64,000 bases of DNA, from the NCBI GenBank assembly GCA_902826395.1, contig CADEER010000001.1, positions 33,129 to 97,128 on the forward strand, written 5' to 3'. Position numbers and translations under genes: made by a program. Positions within the stretch are counted from its first letter, which is position 1. Every line of letters begins with the position of its first letter. The notes beneath the pieces are model-generated. The model saw nothing but the letters and a program-made list of their open reading frames with translations. It was not told the DNA's origin and ran no database searches. The DNA is from an uncultured bacterium. GTDB lineage: Bacteria > Desulfobacterota > Binatia > HRBIN30 > CADEER01. Positions 19,113 to 29,722 of this stretch are shown here, one piece after another.

Positions 19113-19646
19113 TCAGTACGTGAAATGATCGCCGAGTAGCTCTGTCTCGCGCTTCGCTCGCGCCTCGAAGTAGTGCACCGGGTAGAGGCCGGTGATGCTC
19201 ACGGCCAAACCAGTCAAGGTGCAGATCATCGCGTGCGATACGCCGCTCGCCATCGTGCGCGCATCGGCCGATCCGCGAAGCGCCATCGAGTCGAAGACTT
19301 CCAGCATTCCGGACACCGTGCCGATCAGGCCGAGTAATGGCGACAGCGGCACGAGAACACGGAGCAGCGGCAGCGTACTGGTCATCTCGGTGTTGATCCT
19401 CGAAATCATGGCTTGGCGGATCTGCCGGGCGCACCAGGTCTTGTGCTCGCTCCGCGCCAGCCATTCCGCTACCGCCACCCTGGAACGCTTCGGCAGGACG
19501 CGCGCAAAATACCACGCTCGCTCGATGACCAACGTCCACATTGCCAGCCCGCAGAGGAAAATGAGCAGCACGTACGGCCCACCCTCTTCCACGAGGTCGG
19601 CGACCGCTCCGAGAAGCGGTAGGGCTGTTACGTCAGACAGGGACAC
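19113..19646 (-). CDS. exbB: ExbB/TolQ/MotA family proton-channel protein
   Basis: 177 residues from a GTG at 19646; it overlaps the end of the TtpC-like gene by 14 bp. Three membrane helices: YVLLIFLCGLAMWTLVIERA near the N-terminus, LVPLSPLLGLIGTVSGMLEVF and ICTLTGLAVSITGLYPV. The LLGLIGTVSGM segment is the family hallmark. Short compared with E. coli ExbB (244 aa) and typical of ExbB2. Forms the pentameric stator through which protons flow to energise TonB. Confidence 0.92.
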   Translation of the reverse strand: MSLSDVTALPLLGAVADLVEEGGPYVLLIFLCGLAMWTLVIERAWYFARVLPKRSRVAVAEWLARSEHKTWCARQIRQAMISRINTEMTSTLPLLRVLVPLSPLLGLIGTVSGMLEVFDSMALRGSADARTMASGVSHAMICTLTGLAVSITGLYPVHYFEARAKRETELLGDHFTY

Positions 19647-21030
19647 TGGACCCGCTTCCCACCACGTTTCGCTTCGCTTCGATGCTCTCGGCCAACAGGC
19701 CGGTACTCTGTTCGTCGAGGATACTCACGATCTGGCGCGACATCGTGGACAAGCCCGCGTTGGCGAATAGGAGTGGAATGGCGATGCCGAGACCCAACAC
19801 CGTGGCGATCATCGCCTGCCCGATGCCGTCCGCCATCAACCGCGGATCGCTAGAGCCAGACTCGGTGATGCTCTGGAAGGTGATGATCATGCCGACCACG
19901 GTCCCCACCAACCCGAGCAGCGGGCCGGCTGCGACCGCAAGGCGGAGGAACGACTGGAACCGCTCGATCCGCGGAATCTCACGCAATACGGCCTCGGAGA
20001 TCCGCAACTCGGCTACCTCTGCATCCTCCTCGATCCGCGATGGGTCCCCTTTGAACGACAGCAGCACACGGCCGAGGGGATTGTTGGCGCTCGGTTGCGA
20101 CAGGTTGCCGAGCTGACGCCGAATCGCCAAGCGCGTGCGGAGCAAATAGAAGAATTGATAGATCGCGGCCAATGCACCGAGGAGGCCAACCGCGAGGATG
20201 ACGAAACCGATCAGCTCACCGCGCTCGATACGTTCGACCAGAGTGGGCCGCTCGACGTACAGCGCGAGTAGTACGCCGCGCGAAGGATCGGCGGCCGCAC
20301 GGACATAACCGTCACGAGCCTGCTGCAGGTTTGCTGCAACTTCGGCGAGCTCGCCGGTGATCTGCCGCGGCAAAACGGTCAGGCTCTTCTGCGACGGTAG
20401 GTAGTTCAAGTATTTCCCGTCGGAAACCGCGAGGAAGGGACCGACTCGAACGACCTCGTGCTCCCCCTCCTCGCCACCCGGTGCGATGACCTTCGTGCGG
20501 AAGCGAGCTACTCGGCCGCTCTCGGTCATCTCTCGCTGCAGCTCGAACCACAGCTGCTCGAGCTCGGTGATGGAGGGCAACTCCTTCGAGTCGGCGAGCT
20601 TGCGCATGAAGGCCTCGCGGTCCGGTAGCTCGCCGCTGATCATCGACTGGCTCAACGCCGTCGCCGTGTCGCCCGCGACCTGGCGGGTGACACCGAAGAG
20701 CTCACCCAGATTCCCCGAACGCTCTTCCAGCGCCGTCTCGAGCTCGGCGATCAGCTTCTCGTTGGCGTCGTACTGAGCGGAAAGACGCTGACTGCGCGCC
20801 TCCGCCGCCTTACGCTTGGCCTCCGCTTGCTGCAGCAGCGTCGATTGCTCCGCACTGCTCGCGCGAAACTCCTGCTCCCGAGCCGCGTTTTCTTTTGCCT
20901 CGCGCTCGCGCAGGGTCCTCGTCTCTTCGAGTAGCTGATCGAGAGTCGTGGCCGCGTTTCCCGGGACCGCGGCCGCCAACAAGAAAGCGCAGAATGCTAA
21001 CGCACGCGTCACTGGTACCGAGCGATTCAC
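19633..21030 (-). CDS. TtpC-like ExbB-family protein with periplasmic coiled coil
   Basis: 465 residues from a GTG at 21030. That start is fixed by GGAGG 7 nt upstream and by a GTGA overlap with the DUF3450 stop. Signal peptide/first helix (ALAFCAFLLAAAVPGNA), a ~90-residue coiled coil rich in Glu/Ala/Arg (TLREREAKENAAREQEF onward), a globular beta-rich region (FRTKVIAPGGEEGEHEVVRV), a membrane helix LIGFVILAVGLLGALAAIYQFF, and a C-terminal MotA/TolQ/ExbB domain with LAVAAGPLLGLVGTVVGMIITF and MIATVLGLGIAIPLLF. This is the architecture of TtpC of Vibrio TonB2 systems, which is required for TonB2 but not TonB1 function. N-terminal part probably periplasmic. Confidence 0.88.
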   Translation of the reverse strand: MNRSVPVTRALAFCAFLLAAAVPGNAATTLDQLLEETRTLREREAKENAAREQEFRASSAEQSTLLQQAEAKRKAAEARSQRLSAQYDANEKLIAELETALEERSGNLGELFGVTRQVAGDTATALSQSMISGELPDREAFMRKLADSKELPSITELEQLWFELQREMTESGRVARFRTKVIAPGGEEGEHEVVRVGPFLAVSDGKYLNYLPSQKSLTVLPRQITGELAEVAANLQQARDGYVRAAADPSRGVLLALYVERPTLVERIERGELIGFVILAVGLLGALAAIYQFFYLLRTRLAIRRQLGNLSQPSANNPLGRVLLSFKGDPSRIEEDAEVAELRISEAVLREIPRIERFQSFLRLAVAAGPLLGLVGTVVGMIITFQSITESGSSDPRLMADGIGQAMIATVLGLGIAIPLLFANAGLSTMSRQIVSILDEQSTGLLAESIEAKRNVVGSGSSVPV

Positions 21031-21794
21031 TGCTGTACCTCCACCGGAGCCGGAATCGGAAACATGACGAGATCCGGGGCACCTTCCTTCTTGGCAACCG
21101 ATAGCGCGCGCTTCATGTCGTGAGCGTACTGAGGATCGACGACCCAAATCTTGTCTTTGGCATTCCAATATCCGGTCTCCTGCCCGTCTCGCGTCTGGTA
21201 CATCAGAGAGATGCGCCCGAGACGGACGAACTGCACGGTGCGCGCGTCATCCCCTTCGCCGAGTTTCCCGGTGTACGCCTCCAGCGTGCGGCCGTAGTCC
21301 AACTCGATCTGATACGCCTCCAACACGCGGCGATACTTCTCGGAGGTGCTGACATCGGAGCGCCCGAGGAGCTCCTTCAGTCCAGCGACCCGATCCCGCC
21401 GCTCCTCGATCTGAAACGGCACGTCGAGATCGACGAACTGCTCGAGCGTGGCGATCATCTTCTCGATCAAGGGCAGAATGTTGCGCTGCGTGACATCGAT
21501 TTCTTCGAGCTGAGCCTTCATCTGGTCGAGGCGGGCATTCTGCGATTCGACCTGCACGTTCAGTTGATCACTGTATTTCTCCAGGCTTTCGGCCATCGCC
21601 ATCGAGTCGCGGTACTTTACCGCCGAATCCTGGGACTGCCCTTTCAGATCGTCGATCTTCGCCTGCGTCGCGATCGCGGCCTTGTCGGCAGCCACCTGCT
21701 CCTTCACGACGGCGTCGATCGACGCCGCAGGTGCTTGGACGGCAATCGCCCCGAACACGCCCAAGAAAATCGCAATCAGTGTAGAACGTCTCAT
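21027..21794 (-). CDS. DUF3450 family protein (periplasmic, TonB2-cluster associated)
   Basis: 255 residues from the ATG at 21794, where a signal peptide begins (MRRSTLIAIFLGVFGAIAVQ, cleavage near APAAS). The frame continues upstream to 21890 but crosses the 22-bp repeats, so that extension is unlikely to be translated. A long helical coiled coil (AADKAAIATQAKIDDL...QLNVQVESQNARLDQMKAQLEEI) is followed by the DUF3450 signature region: PFQIEERRDRVAGLKELLGRSDVSTSEKYRRVLEAYQIELDYGRTLEAY in parts, VQFVRLGRISLMYQT and GYWN. DUF3450 proteins accompany TtpC/ExbB/ExbD/TonB2 clusters; their exact task is not settled. First gene of the cluster, probably the promoter-proximal cistron. Confidence 0.88.
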   Translation of the reverse strand: MRRSTLIAIFLGVFGAIAVQAPAASIDAVVKEQVAADKAAIATQAKIDDLKGQSQDSAVKYRDSMAMAESLEKYSDQLNVQVESQNARLDQMKAQLEEIDVTQRNILPLIEKMIATLEQFVDLDVPFQIEERRDRVAGLKELLGRSDVSTSEKYRRVLEAYQIELDYGRTLEAYTGKLGEGDDARTVQFVRLGRISLMYQTRDGQETGYWNAKDKIWVVDPQYAHDMKRALSVAKKEGAPDLVMFPIPAPVEVQQ

Positions 21795-21842
21795 CGCCCC
21801 AGCTTCTCCAAGAAGATCGGGGAGCGAAGCGGCCCCTTCAAC

Positions 21843-21898
21843 GCAATTGGCATTATCCTGGACTGCAATTGGCATTTTCAAACCCCGCAATCGTCATT
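21843..21898 (-). promoter_or_regulatory. Three direct repeats at 22-bp spacing upstream of the TonB2 cluster (putative operator)
   Basis: GCAATTGGCATT at 21843-21854 and again at 21865-21876, and the variant GCAATCGTCATT at 21887-21898 (plus-strand reading). The period is exactly 22 bp, two turns of B-DNA, and is not a multiple of three, so it does not arise from coding repeats. The block lies 49-104 bp upstream of the DUF3450 start. Each unit contains an imperfect dyad TGCnAnTnGCA. GATAATG, a fair -10-like or Fur-half-site-like string on the minus strand, occurs in the first and third units. The regulator is unknown; cooperative binding of one protein on a single DNA face is the simplest reading. 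Confidence 0.55.
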
Positions 21899-22035
21899 AT
21901 CGGAGAGTTCCTACTCATCGCACCCACACAAAATCAAGTCCGATGCATGGTCGCTGGGCCCCTCGCCTGCCGTCTCCCGACCTGCAAGGTCGAAGGCTCG
22001 AGCCTACTTGCCGCACCGAGCTCGTCCAAGCCGGT

Positions 22036-25000
22036 TCATTGAAACGTGGTTGTTCCGGCGCCGAATATTCGTTCAACGGCATCGACCATGTTGTCGGTGG
22101 CAGCAACGCGCAGCTGGCTCGGCAGCTCGATGATGGTCTCGGTACGATCCGGTAGGAGCAAATGCAGATACGCCGGACAGGTCCCAGAATGCGCCTCGAG
22201 AGTCGTACGGAGAGTGCGCAGCCGCTCCTCGTCGACGCGATCGGCCCGCAGCGCAAAGTGCACCTGCTGGACCGACTGTTCGCGTTCTTCGACCAGCAGA
22301 ACGATGCCGTCGGCGATGATCTGGCAGCGCTCGTCGCCAAGCTCGAGCGTTCCCTTGACGCAGACAGGTTCGTCGGTCGACAGATCCACCTGGGTGCGTC
22401 GATACGTCTCCGGCCAACAAATCACTTCGACCGTGCCGCTCTTGTCCTCGAGCGTGAAGCTCGCATAGCGGTCGCCTTTGCGGTTGTTGCGCAGCCGCAA
22501 GCTCTGGATTACGCCGCCGACACACACCTTCGACTGCTCGCCGCGGCCGCGCAGCTGCGCCGCATCCGCATTGATGAAGCGCTTGAGATCGCGCTCATAC
22601 TTATCGAGCGGGTGACCTGAGATGTAGAAGCCCAGCGCCTCGCGCTCGGCTTTGAGCATCTCTTTGTCCGTCCACGGCGCGACCGCCGGCAGGGGCGGCT
22701 CCGGGCTGACTGTTGCATGACCCTTACCCGCAAACAGGCCCATCTGATTGCTCTGGGCGTCGCGCGCTTCCGCCGCCGCCCACTGCAGGATCAAATCGAG
22801 CCCCTCCAGCAGCCGGCGCCGCGACTGGCCGGTGAAATCGAAAGCGCCGCACTTGATGAGGCCTTCGACCACCTTCTTGTTGACCTGCTGCCCGGCAACT
22901 CGCTGCGAGCGCTTGCAGAAGTCGGCGAGTGACGAAAAGGGACCGTCGGCGTCACGCGTCGCCAGGATGGTCTCGATCGCGCGCGCGCCGACGCCGCGCA
23001 CCGCGCCCAGCCCGAACCGAATGGGCCTGTACTTGCCCTTCTTCTCGGCGCCGACGGTGAAGTCTTCACGGCTTTCGTTGACGTCGGGCGGGAGAATCTG
23101 AATGCCTCGCTCCCGGCATTCAGCGATGTTCTTGAAGGTCTTGTCGGTGTCGTCCATTTCGAGACTCAACAAGCCGGCGAGGAACTCCTCCGGATAGTGC
23201 GCCTTCAGGTAGGCCGTCTGATACGAGATCAGTGCGTACGCTGCCGAGTGCGACTTGTTGAAGCCGTACATCGCGAACGTCTCCATCTGATCGAATATCT
23301 CGGTCGCTTGCTTCTCGGCGACGCCGAGGAGCTGCGCGCCATCGAGGAATCGTTGGCGCTCGACCTTCATCTTGGCCGGATCCTTCTTACCCATGGCGCG
23401 CCGTAGATTGTCGGCGTCGCCGAGGCTGTACCCGGCCAGCACCTGGGCGATCTGCATCACCTGTTCCTGATAGACGATGACGCCGTAGGTCGGCTCGAGA
23501 ATCGGCCTCAGATTTGGATGCGGATAGCTGACCTTCTCCTTGCCGTGCTTGCGCTTGATGTACTGATCGACCATCCCGCTGTCGAGCGGCCCGGGGCGGA
23601 ACAGCGCGAGCACGGCGATGATTTCTTCGAACGTGCCCGGGCGGAGCTGCGCCAGCAGCTTTCGCATGCCGCCGGACTCCATCTGAAAGACGCCGACTGC
23701 ATCGGCCCTGGCGAGCAGTCGGTAGGTTTCCTTGTCGTCGAGCCGCAGGGTAGCCAGGTCGATATCGACGCCGCGGCCTTCGCGTATCCGCTGCACGATA
23801 TTCGACAACATGGTCAGCGTCTTCAAACCGAGGAAGTCGAACTTGATGAGACCGATCTCGTCGATGTGAGGGCCGGAGAACTGCGTCATCACGCTGCCCT
23901 CCTTGTCGACGAACAAGGGGAGGTCTTCGACCAGCGGCCGGCTGCCGATGACGATTCCGGCGGCGTGCTTCGACGCGTGGCGCAACAGCCCTTCGAGACG
24001 CAGCGCGAAATCGAAGAGCTGCTCGTCGCGGCCGCCCTTCTTCTGCAGCTCGCGCAGCCGCGGCTCCATCTCGAGCGCCTGGCCTAGCGGGAAGTCCTTG
24101 CCCTGCTTCGGCGCCGGATAGAGCTTTGCAATGCGGTCGGTCTCGCCGAACGTGAAGTCGAGCACTCGGCCGACGTCCTTGATCGCCGCCTTTCCCTTGA
24201 GCGTCCCGAAGGTGATGATCTGTGCGACGTGGTCGTCGCCGTACTTCTCGCGGACGTAACGGATCACTTCGTCGCGGCGCTCGAAGCAGAAGTCCATGTC
24301 GATATCGGGCATCGATTTGCGCTCCGGATTGAGGAAGCGCTCGAACAGGAGATTGTACGGGATCGGGTCGAGGTCGGTGATCTTGAGCGCCCATGCGACC
24401 AGACTGCCGGCCGCGGAACCGCGCCCCGGCCCAACCGGTACGCCGCGGCGCTTCGCATAGTTGGTGAAGTCGCCGACGATCAGGAAGTAACCGGAGAATC
24501 CCATCGCATGGATCACCTTGATCTCGTGATCGAGGCGCTCGCAGTACTCCCGCTCCTTATCGGCCGTCCAACCCTCCTCGGCGCGCAGCCGCTCGAAGCG
24601 CTCCTCGAGGCCCTGACGCGCGTCGAGCTCCAACTGCTCCTCGAGCGTGAGATCGTTGGAAGTCGCGAAGACCGGGAACTGATAGGTGCCGAAGCGCAGC
24701 TCGAGGTCGATCCGGTTCGCGATGTCGACCGTGTTGGAGATCGCCTCCGGCGTCGCTGCGAAGGCCGCCATCATTTCCTCTGGCGTCTTCACGTAGAGCT
24801 GGTCTGTGCCAAAGCGCCAGCGGCTCTCGTCACTCAGTGTCTTGCCGGTCTGGATACAGAGCAGCACTTCGTGCGCGTGCGCGTCCGCCGGCTCGAGATA
24901 GTGACAATCATTGGTAGCCACCAACGGCAGCGACAGCTCGTTGGCGAGGTCGACCAACACCTCGTTGGCCCTTACCTGCTCGGGCAGATGGTTGTCCTGG

Positions 25001-25542
25001 ACTTCTACATAGTAGCGCCCGTCGAACATCTCGCGATACTCGCTCAGCACGGCGCGGGCCCGGTCGAGCGAGCCCACGGCGATGGCGCGGTTGACCTCGC
25101 TCGCCAGGCAGCCAGACAGGGCGATGAGGCCGCCGTTGAGCTCGCGCAGCAGTTCCTTGTCGACGCGCGGCTTGTAGTAGAATCCCTCGGTAAACCCCGC
25201 CGTCACCAGCCGACAGAGGTTTTGATACCCCTGCGTGTTCATCGCCAGCAGGATCAGGTGGAAGTTGCCGGCCGTCTCGAAGTCGTCGCCGCGCACCACA
25301 CGCTGCTTGTCGCGGCGGTCGCCGGGGGCGACGTACACCTCGCAGCCGATGATCGGTTTGACCCCGGCCTTCGCGGCCGTCTTGTAGAACTCGACGGCGC
25401 CGAACATGTTGCCGTGATCGGTCATCGCGACCGCCGGCATCCCCGATCCAGCGACTCGCGGCATCAGCCGCTCGATCTTGTTTGCCCCGTCGAGCAGGCT
25501 GTACTGCGTGTGCAAATGCAGATGAACGAAGCTCACCGGCAC
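22036..25542 (-). CDS. dnaE: DNA polymerase III subunit alpha
   Basis: 1168 residues, usual length for DnaE1. GTG at 25542, or the GTG two codons later. N-terminal PHP domain (VHLHLHTQYSLLDGANKI, MTDHGNMFGAVEFY), polymerase palm with the catalytic aspartates in MPDIDMDFCFERRDEVI, the GPGRGSAAGSLVAWAL motif, a fingers region (YGVIVYQEQVMQIAQVLAGY, GKKDPAKM), a helix-hairpin-helix region and a C-terminal OB fold (VCVGGVIQSLRLRNNRKGDRYA in parts). Replicative chain elongation in the cytoplasm. Stands alone between the TonB2 cluster and guaA, with 202 bp upstream to guaA in which I see no gene. Confidence 0.98.
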   Translation of the reverse strand: MPVSFVHLHLHTQYSLLDGANKIERLMPRVAGSGMPAVAMTDHGNMFGAVEFYKTAAKAGVKPIIGCEVYVAPGDRRDKQRVVRGDDFETAGNFHLILLAMNTQGYQNLCRLVTAGFTEGFYYKPRVDKELLRELNGGLIALSGCLASEVNRAIAVGSLDRARAVLSEYREMFDGRYYVEVQDNHLPEQVRANEVLVDLANELSLPLVATNDCHYLEPADAHAHEVLLCIQTGKTLSDESRWRFGTDQLYVKTPEEMMAAFAATPEAISNTVDIANRIDLELRFGTYQFPVFATSNDLTLEEQLELDARQGLEERFERLRAEEGWTADKEREYCERLDHEIKVIHAMGFSGYFLIVGDFTNYAKRRGVPVGPGRGSAAGSLVAWALKITDLDPIPYNLLFERFLNPERKSMPDIDMDFCFERRDEVIRYVREKYGDDHVAQIITFGTLKGKAAIKDVGRVLDFTFGETDRIAKLYPAPKQGKDFPLGQALEMEPRLRELQKKGGRDEQLFDFALRLEGLLRHASKHAAGIVIGSRPLVEDLPLFVDKEGSVMTQFSGPHIDEIGLIKFDFLGLKTLTMLSNIVQRIREGRGVDIDLATLRLDDKETYRLLARADAVGVFQMESGGMRKLLAQLRPGTFEEIIAVLALFRPGPLDSGMVDQYIKRKHGKEKVSYPHPNLRPILEPTYGVIVYQEQVMQIAQVLAGYSLGDADNLRRAMGKKDPAKMKVERQRFLDGAQLLGVAEKQATEIFDQMETFAMYGFNKSHSAAYALISYQTAYLKAHYPEEFLAGLLSLEMDDTDKTFKNIAECRERGIQILPPDVNESREDFTVGAEKKGKYRPIRFGLGAVRGVGARAIETILATRDADGPFSSLADFCKRSQRVAGQQVNKKVVEGLIKCGAFDFTGQSRRRLLEGLDLILQWAAAEARDAQSNQMGLFAGKGHATVSPEPPLPAVAPWTDKEMLKAEREALGFYISGHPLDKYERDLKRFINADAAQLRGRGEQSKVCVGGVIQSLRLRNNRKGDRYASFTLEDKSGTVEVICWPETYRRTQVDLSTDEPVCVKGTLELGDERCQIIADGIVLLVEEREQSVQQVHFALRADRVDEERLRTLRTTLEAHSGTCPAYLHLLLPDRTETIIELPSQLRVAATDNMVDAVERIFGAGTTTFQ

Positions 25543-25744
25543 GCCCCTGCCGAGTTGCCGAGAGCTGTCGAAGTCGGTGAGTCAGGAGTCGAGGGACTGC
25601 CTTCATCGCACGGCCGCGCCTGCTGCCGTTCACCCACAACCCGACCACACCCCGTCATGCTCTTCCCCTCCTGCTCGACCGATCCAACCACCCACGCGTC
25701 TCAACGTCGGGAGGAGCCGGCCTCCCATCCGCCCGACCCGCAAC

Positions 25745-27277
25745 CTACTCCCACTCGATGGTGGCGGGCGGCTTTGACGAGATGTCGTAGACCACCCGGT
25801 TCACTCCTTTCACTTCGTTGATGATGCGGCTCGAGATGCGCGCGAGCAACTCGCTCGGCAGGCGCGACCAGTCCGCCGTCATGCCGTCGACGCTGTCGAC
25901 GGCGCGAATGGCCACGACACTTTCGTAGGTGCGCTCATCGCCCATGACACCGACGGTGTTGACCGGCAACAGCACCGCGAACATCTGCCACACCTTGTCG
26001 TACCAGCCAGCGCTTCGCACTTCTTCATGCAGGATCGCATCGGCAGCCTGCACCAACGCGACGCGCTCGGCGGTAACCGCGCCGAGGATTCGGATAGCGA
26101 GCCCCGGGCCCGGAAACGGATGGCGCCCGATGACATCCTTGGGAAGCCCGAGAGCCATCCCGAGATCCCGCACCTCGTCCTTGAACAGCTCGCGCAACGG
26201 CTCGATCAGCTCGAGGTTCATCCGCTCCGGCAAGCCGCCGACGTTGTGGTGAGACTTGATGGTCGCCGACGGCCCCTTGAACGACACCGACTCGATCACA
26301 TCGGGATAGAGGGTCCCCTGGGCGAGAAAGCGCACCCCCTGCAGTTTCTTGGCCTCCGCCTCGAAGACATCGATGAACGTGACTCCAATCGTCTTGCGCT
26401 TCTTCTCGGGGTCCTCGATTCCCGCCAAACGATCCAGAAACAGGCGGCTCGCGTCGACAGCCTTGATGCGACAGCTCATGGCGTCGCCGAGAACCCGCAT
26501 GACCGTACCGGCTTCGTCTCGCCGCAGCACGCCGTTGTCGACGAAGATGCAAGTGAGCTGATCGCCGATCGCACGATGCAACAAGGCCGCCGTCACCGTC
26601 GAATCGACGCCACCGCTCAGTCCACAAACGACACCGGCGTCGCCGACGCGGGCGCGCACCGACTCACACTCGCGCTCGATGAAGTTCTCCATCGTCCAGT
26701 CCGCCCGCGCGTGACACATATGGAAGACGAAGTTCTCGAGGATCTCGCGACCGCGCGGCGTGTGCACCACCTCGGGGTGAAATTGGATCGCAAATAGCCG
26801 GCCGGACGCATCGCAACACGCGGCGACCGGTGAATTCTCACTGTGCGCCAGCACACGCCAGCCCGGTGGCATCGCCTCGAGGCGGTCGCCGTGGCTCATC
26901 CAAACGCCGGTCTTTTCGCCGGCGCTGAAGCCCGCGAACAAACTCGAGGTCTCGTCGATCACCAACTCGGCCGGACCGAACTCGCGGTGGCTCGAACGCG
27001 CCATGGTACCGCCGTCGTTCTGCACCAGCACGCCCATGCCGTAGCAGATACCCAGCACCGGTACGCCGAGCTCGGCCACCGCCGGGTCCGGCAGCGGTGC
27101 GTCGGCGGCATACACGCTGGCCGGCCCACCCGAGAGGATGATGCCTTTGGGCCGCATGGCGCGGATCCGCTCGAGCGGTAGGTTGAATGGATGAATCTCG
27201 CAGTACACGTGCGCCTCGCGCACCCGCCGCGCGATCAACTGTGTGTACTGCGAGCCAAAGTCGAGAATGAGAATCAT
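25745..27277 (-). CDS. guaA: GMP synthase (glutamine-hydrolysing)
   Basis: 510 residues from the ATG at 27277; the frame is open to 27472 but [19 protein letters not shown] is the universal GuaA beginning. Class I glutamine amidotransferase domain with catalytic GICYGMGVL, and His/Glu in [13 protein letters not shown]-pyrophosphatase domain with the P-loop [17 protein letters not shown], and the C-terminal dimerisation domain ending [19 protein letters not shown]. Converts XMP to GMP using ATP and glutamine. Lies 59 bp downstream of guaB in the classic guaB-guaA operon order. Confidence 0.98.
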   Translation of the reverse strand: MILILDFGSQYTQLIARRVREAHVYCEIHPFNLPLERIRAMRPKGIILSGGPASVYAADAPLPDPAVAELGVPVLGICYGMGVLVQNDGGTMARSSHREFGPAELVIDETSSLFAGFSAGEKTGVWMSHGDRLEAMPPGWRVLAHSENSPVAACCDASGRLFAIQFHPEVVHTPRGREILENFVFHMCHARADWTMENFIERECESVRARVGDAGVVCGLSGGVDSTVTAALLHRAIGDQLTCIFVDNGVLRRDEAGTVMRVLGDAMSCRIKAVDASRLFLDRLAGIEDPEKKRKTIGVTFIDVFEAEAKKLQGVRFLAQGTLYPDVIESVSFKGPSATIKSHHNVGGLPERMNLELIEPLRELFKDEVRDLGMALGLPKDVIGRHPFPGPGLAIRILGAVTAERVALVQAADAILHEEVRSAGWYDKVWQMFAVLLPVNTVGVMGDERTYESVVAIRAVDSVDGMTADWSRLPSELLARISSRIINEVKGVNRVVYDISSKPPATIEWE

Positions 27278-27336
27278 GTGAGAACTGGCCTCACCACCGA
27301 GGCACGACAACGCGGAGCGACTACGGATCGGTGGTC

Positions 27337-28821
<1,485 letters not shown>

Positions 28822-28823
28822 CT

Positions 28824-29179
28824 AAACCGGCGCCGTACTCGCGGATGGGCGAGGCGGTCTGCTGCAGATATGCGACGCAAAGCGCGTAACGCCGAGCCGC
28901 GGGCGCCGTCACCACCGACGAGGCGATCAATCGGCTTGCGCTGGTCGCGCACACTCCAAACTCGCGATTCGGAAGCGCTGCGACCGGGTTGGGGTCAACC
29001 ATGCGGCTACTTACTAAACCGCTACCGGTTTGGCAACCTACCCCTGCGACACACTACATATTGTGGATCCGCGAACTCTCAGCCTTCTCCACCGGACGAG
29101 GGAGTTCGCTTGAATCGCGCTGGATCCGAATGCGTCGTCACCCTTGTTCGCTCGGCGGTTCGCCACGTATCGTGCCGCG
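28824..29179. other. Divergent intergenic region guaB / gamma-carbonic anhydrase
   Basis: About 355 bp without a convincing gene; short open frames here lack signal, domain or ribosome binding site. It must carry the guaBA promoter (minus) and the carbonic anhydrase promoter (plus), but I see no box pair close to consensus. The one clear element is a dyad AAACCG-CTAC-CGGTTT at 29016-29031. The stretch just past it (29031-29070) is locally AT-richer than its surroundings. Confidence 0.5.
29016..29031. promoter_or_regulatory. Perfect dyad AAACCG-N4-CGGTTT, putative operator
   Basis: Six-base arms with a 4-nt spacer, perfectly complementary, about 200 bp upstream of guaB and 150 bp upstream of the carbonic anhydrase start. 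It sits in the locally AT-rich part of the divergent region, so it could bind a regulator of guaBA or of the plus-strand gene. Chance occurrence cannot be excluded for a 12-base palindrome. Confidence 0.3.
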
Positions 29180-29695
29180 GTGATCATCACCCTCGACGGC
29201 ATCACGCCCCGAATCGACGACACTGCTTACATCCAGGCGAGCGCTCAGGTCATCGGCGACGTTTTCATCGGTCCACAGAGCAGCGTCTGGTTCAACACGG
29301 TGCTGCGCGCAGATGTGCACCATATCCGCATTGGCGCGCGCACCAGCATTCAAGACAACTCAACGGTGCACGTGACCGGTGGGCGCCACGGCACCGTCAT
29401 CGGTGACGGCGTCACGGTCGGCCACGGCGTGGTCCTGCACGGCTGCGTGATCGGCAACGGAGCGCTGGTCGGCATCGGTGCGATCGTCCTCGACCGCTGC
29501 GAGATCGGCGACCAGGCCCTCATCGGCGCCGGCGCCCTGCTCGCTCCCGGCACCGTAGTGCCGCCGCGATCGCTGGTTCTCGGCCACCCTGCCAAGGTGG
29601 TGCGACCACTGCGCGAGGACGAGATCGCCAGCCTGGCAACGTCAGCCGACAATTACGTTCTGAATGCCGCCCGCTACAAGAATCAGGGACTCTGA
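29180..29695 (+). CDS. Gamma-class carbonic anhydrase family protein (left-handed beta-helix)
   Basis: 171 residues from a GTG at 29180 (VIITLDGITPRIDDTAYIQ); a TTG at 29144 is the alternative. Hexapeptide-repeat protein with the ligand pattern of the gamma-CA/YrdA group: ADVHHIRIGARTSIQDNSTVHV, then GVTVGHGVVLHGCVIGN, giving histidines placed to bind a metal between subunits of a trimer. The end (VVPPRSLVLGHPAKVVRPL) is also typical. May hydrate CO2 or act as a related acyl-handling protein; many YrdA-like members have weak or redox-gated activity. Convergent with the ELWxSDGT gene, 27 bp between stops. Confidence 0.9.
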   Translation: MIITLDGITPRIDDTAYIQASAQVIGDVFIGPQSSVWFNTVLRADVHHIRIGARTSIQDNSTVHVTGGRHGTVIGDGVTVGHGVVLHGCVIGNGALVGIGAIVLDRCEIGDQALIGAGALLAPGTVVPPRSLVLGHPAKVVRPLREDEIASLATSADNYVLNAARYKNQGL

Positions 29696-29722
29696 CCCGC
29701 CAACAGGCTTGCGGCGAGATGC

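Noticed and set aside
21795..21890. Longer DUF3450 N-terminus starting at 21890
   Set aside because: It would precede a clean signal peptide and run through the 22-bp direct repeats, which are not codon-periodic.
24229..25821. 530-codon plus-strand open frame
   Set aside because: Antisense to dnaE, which has complete family motifs.
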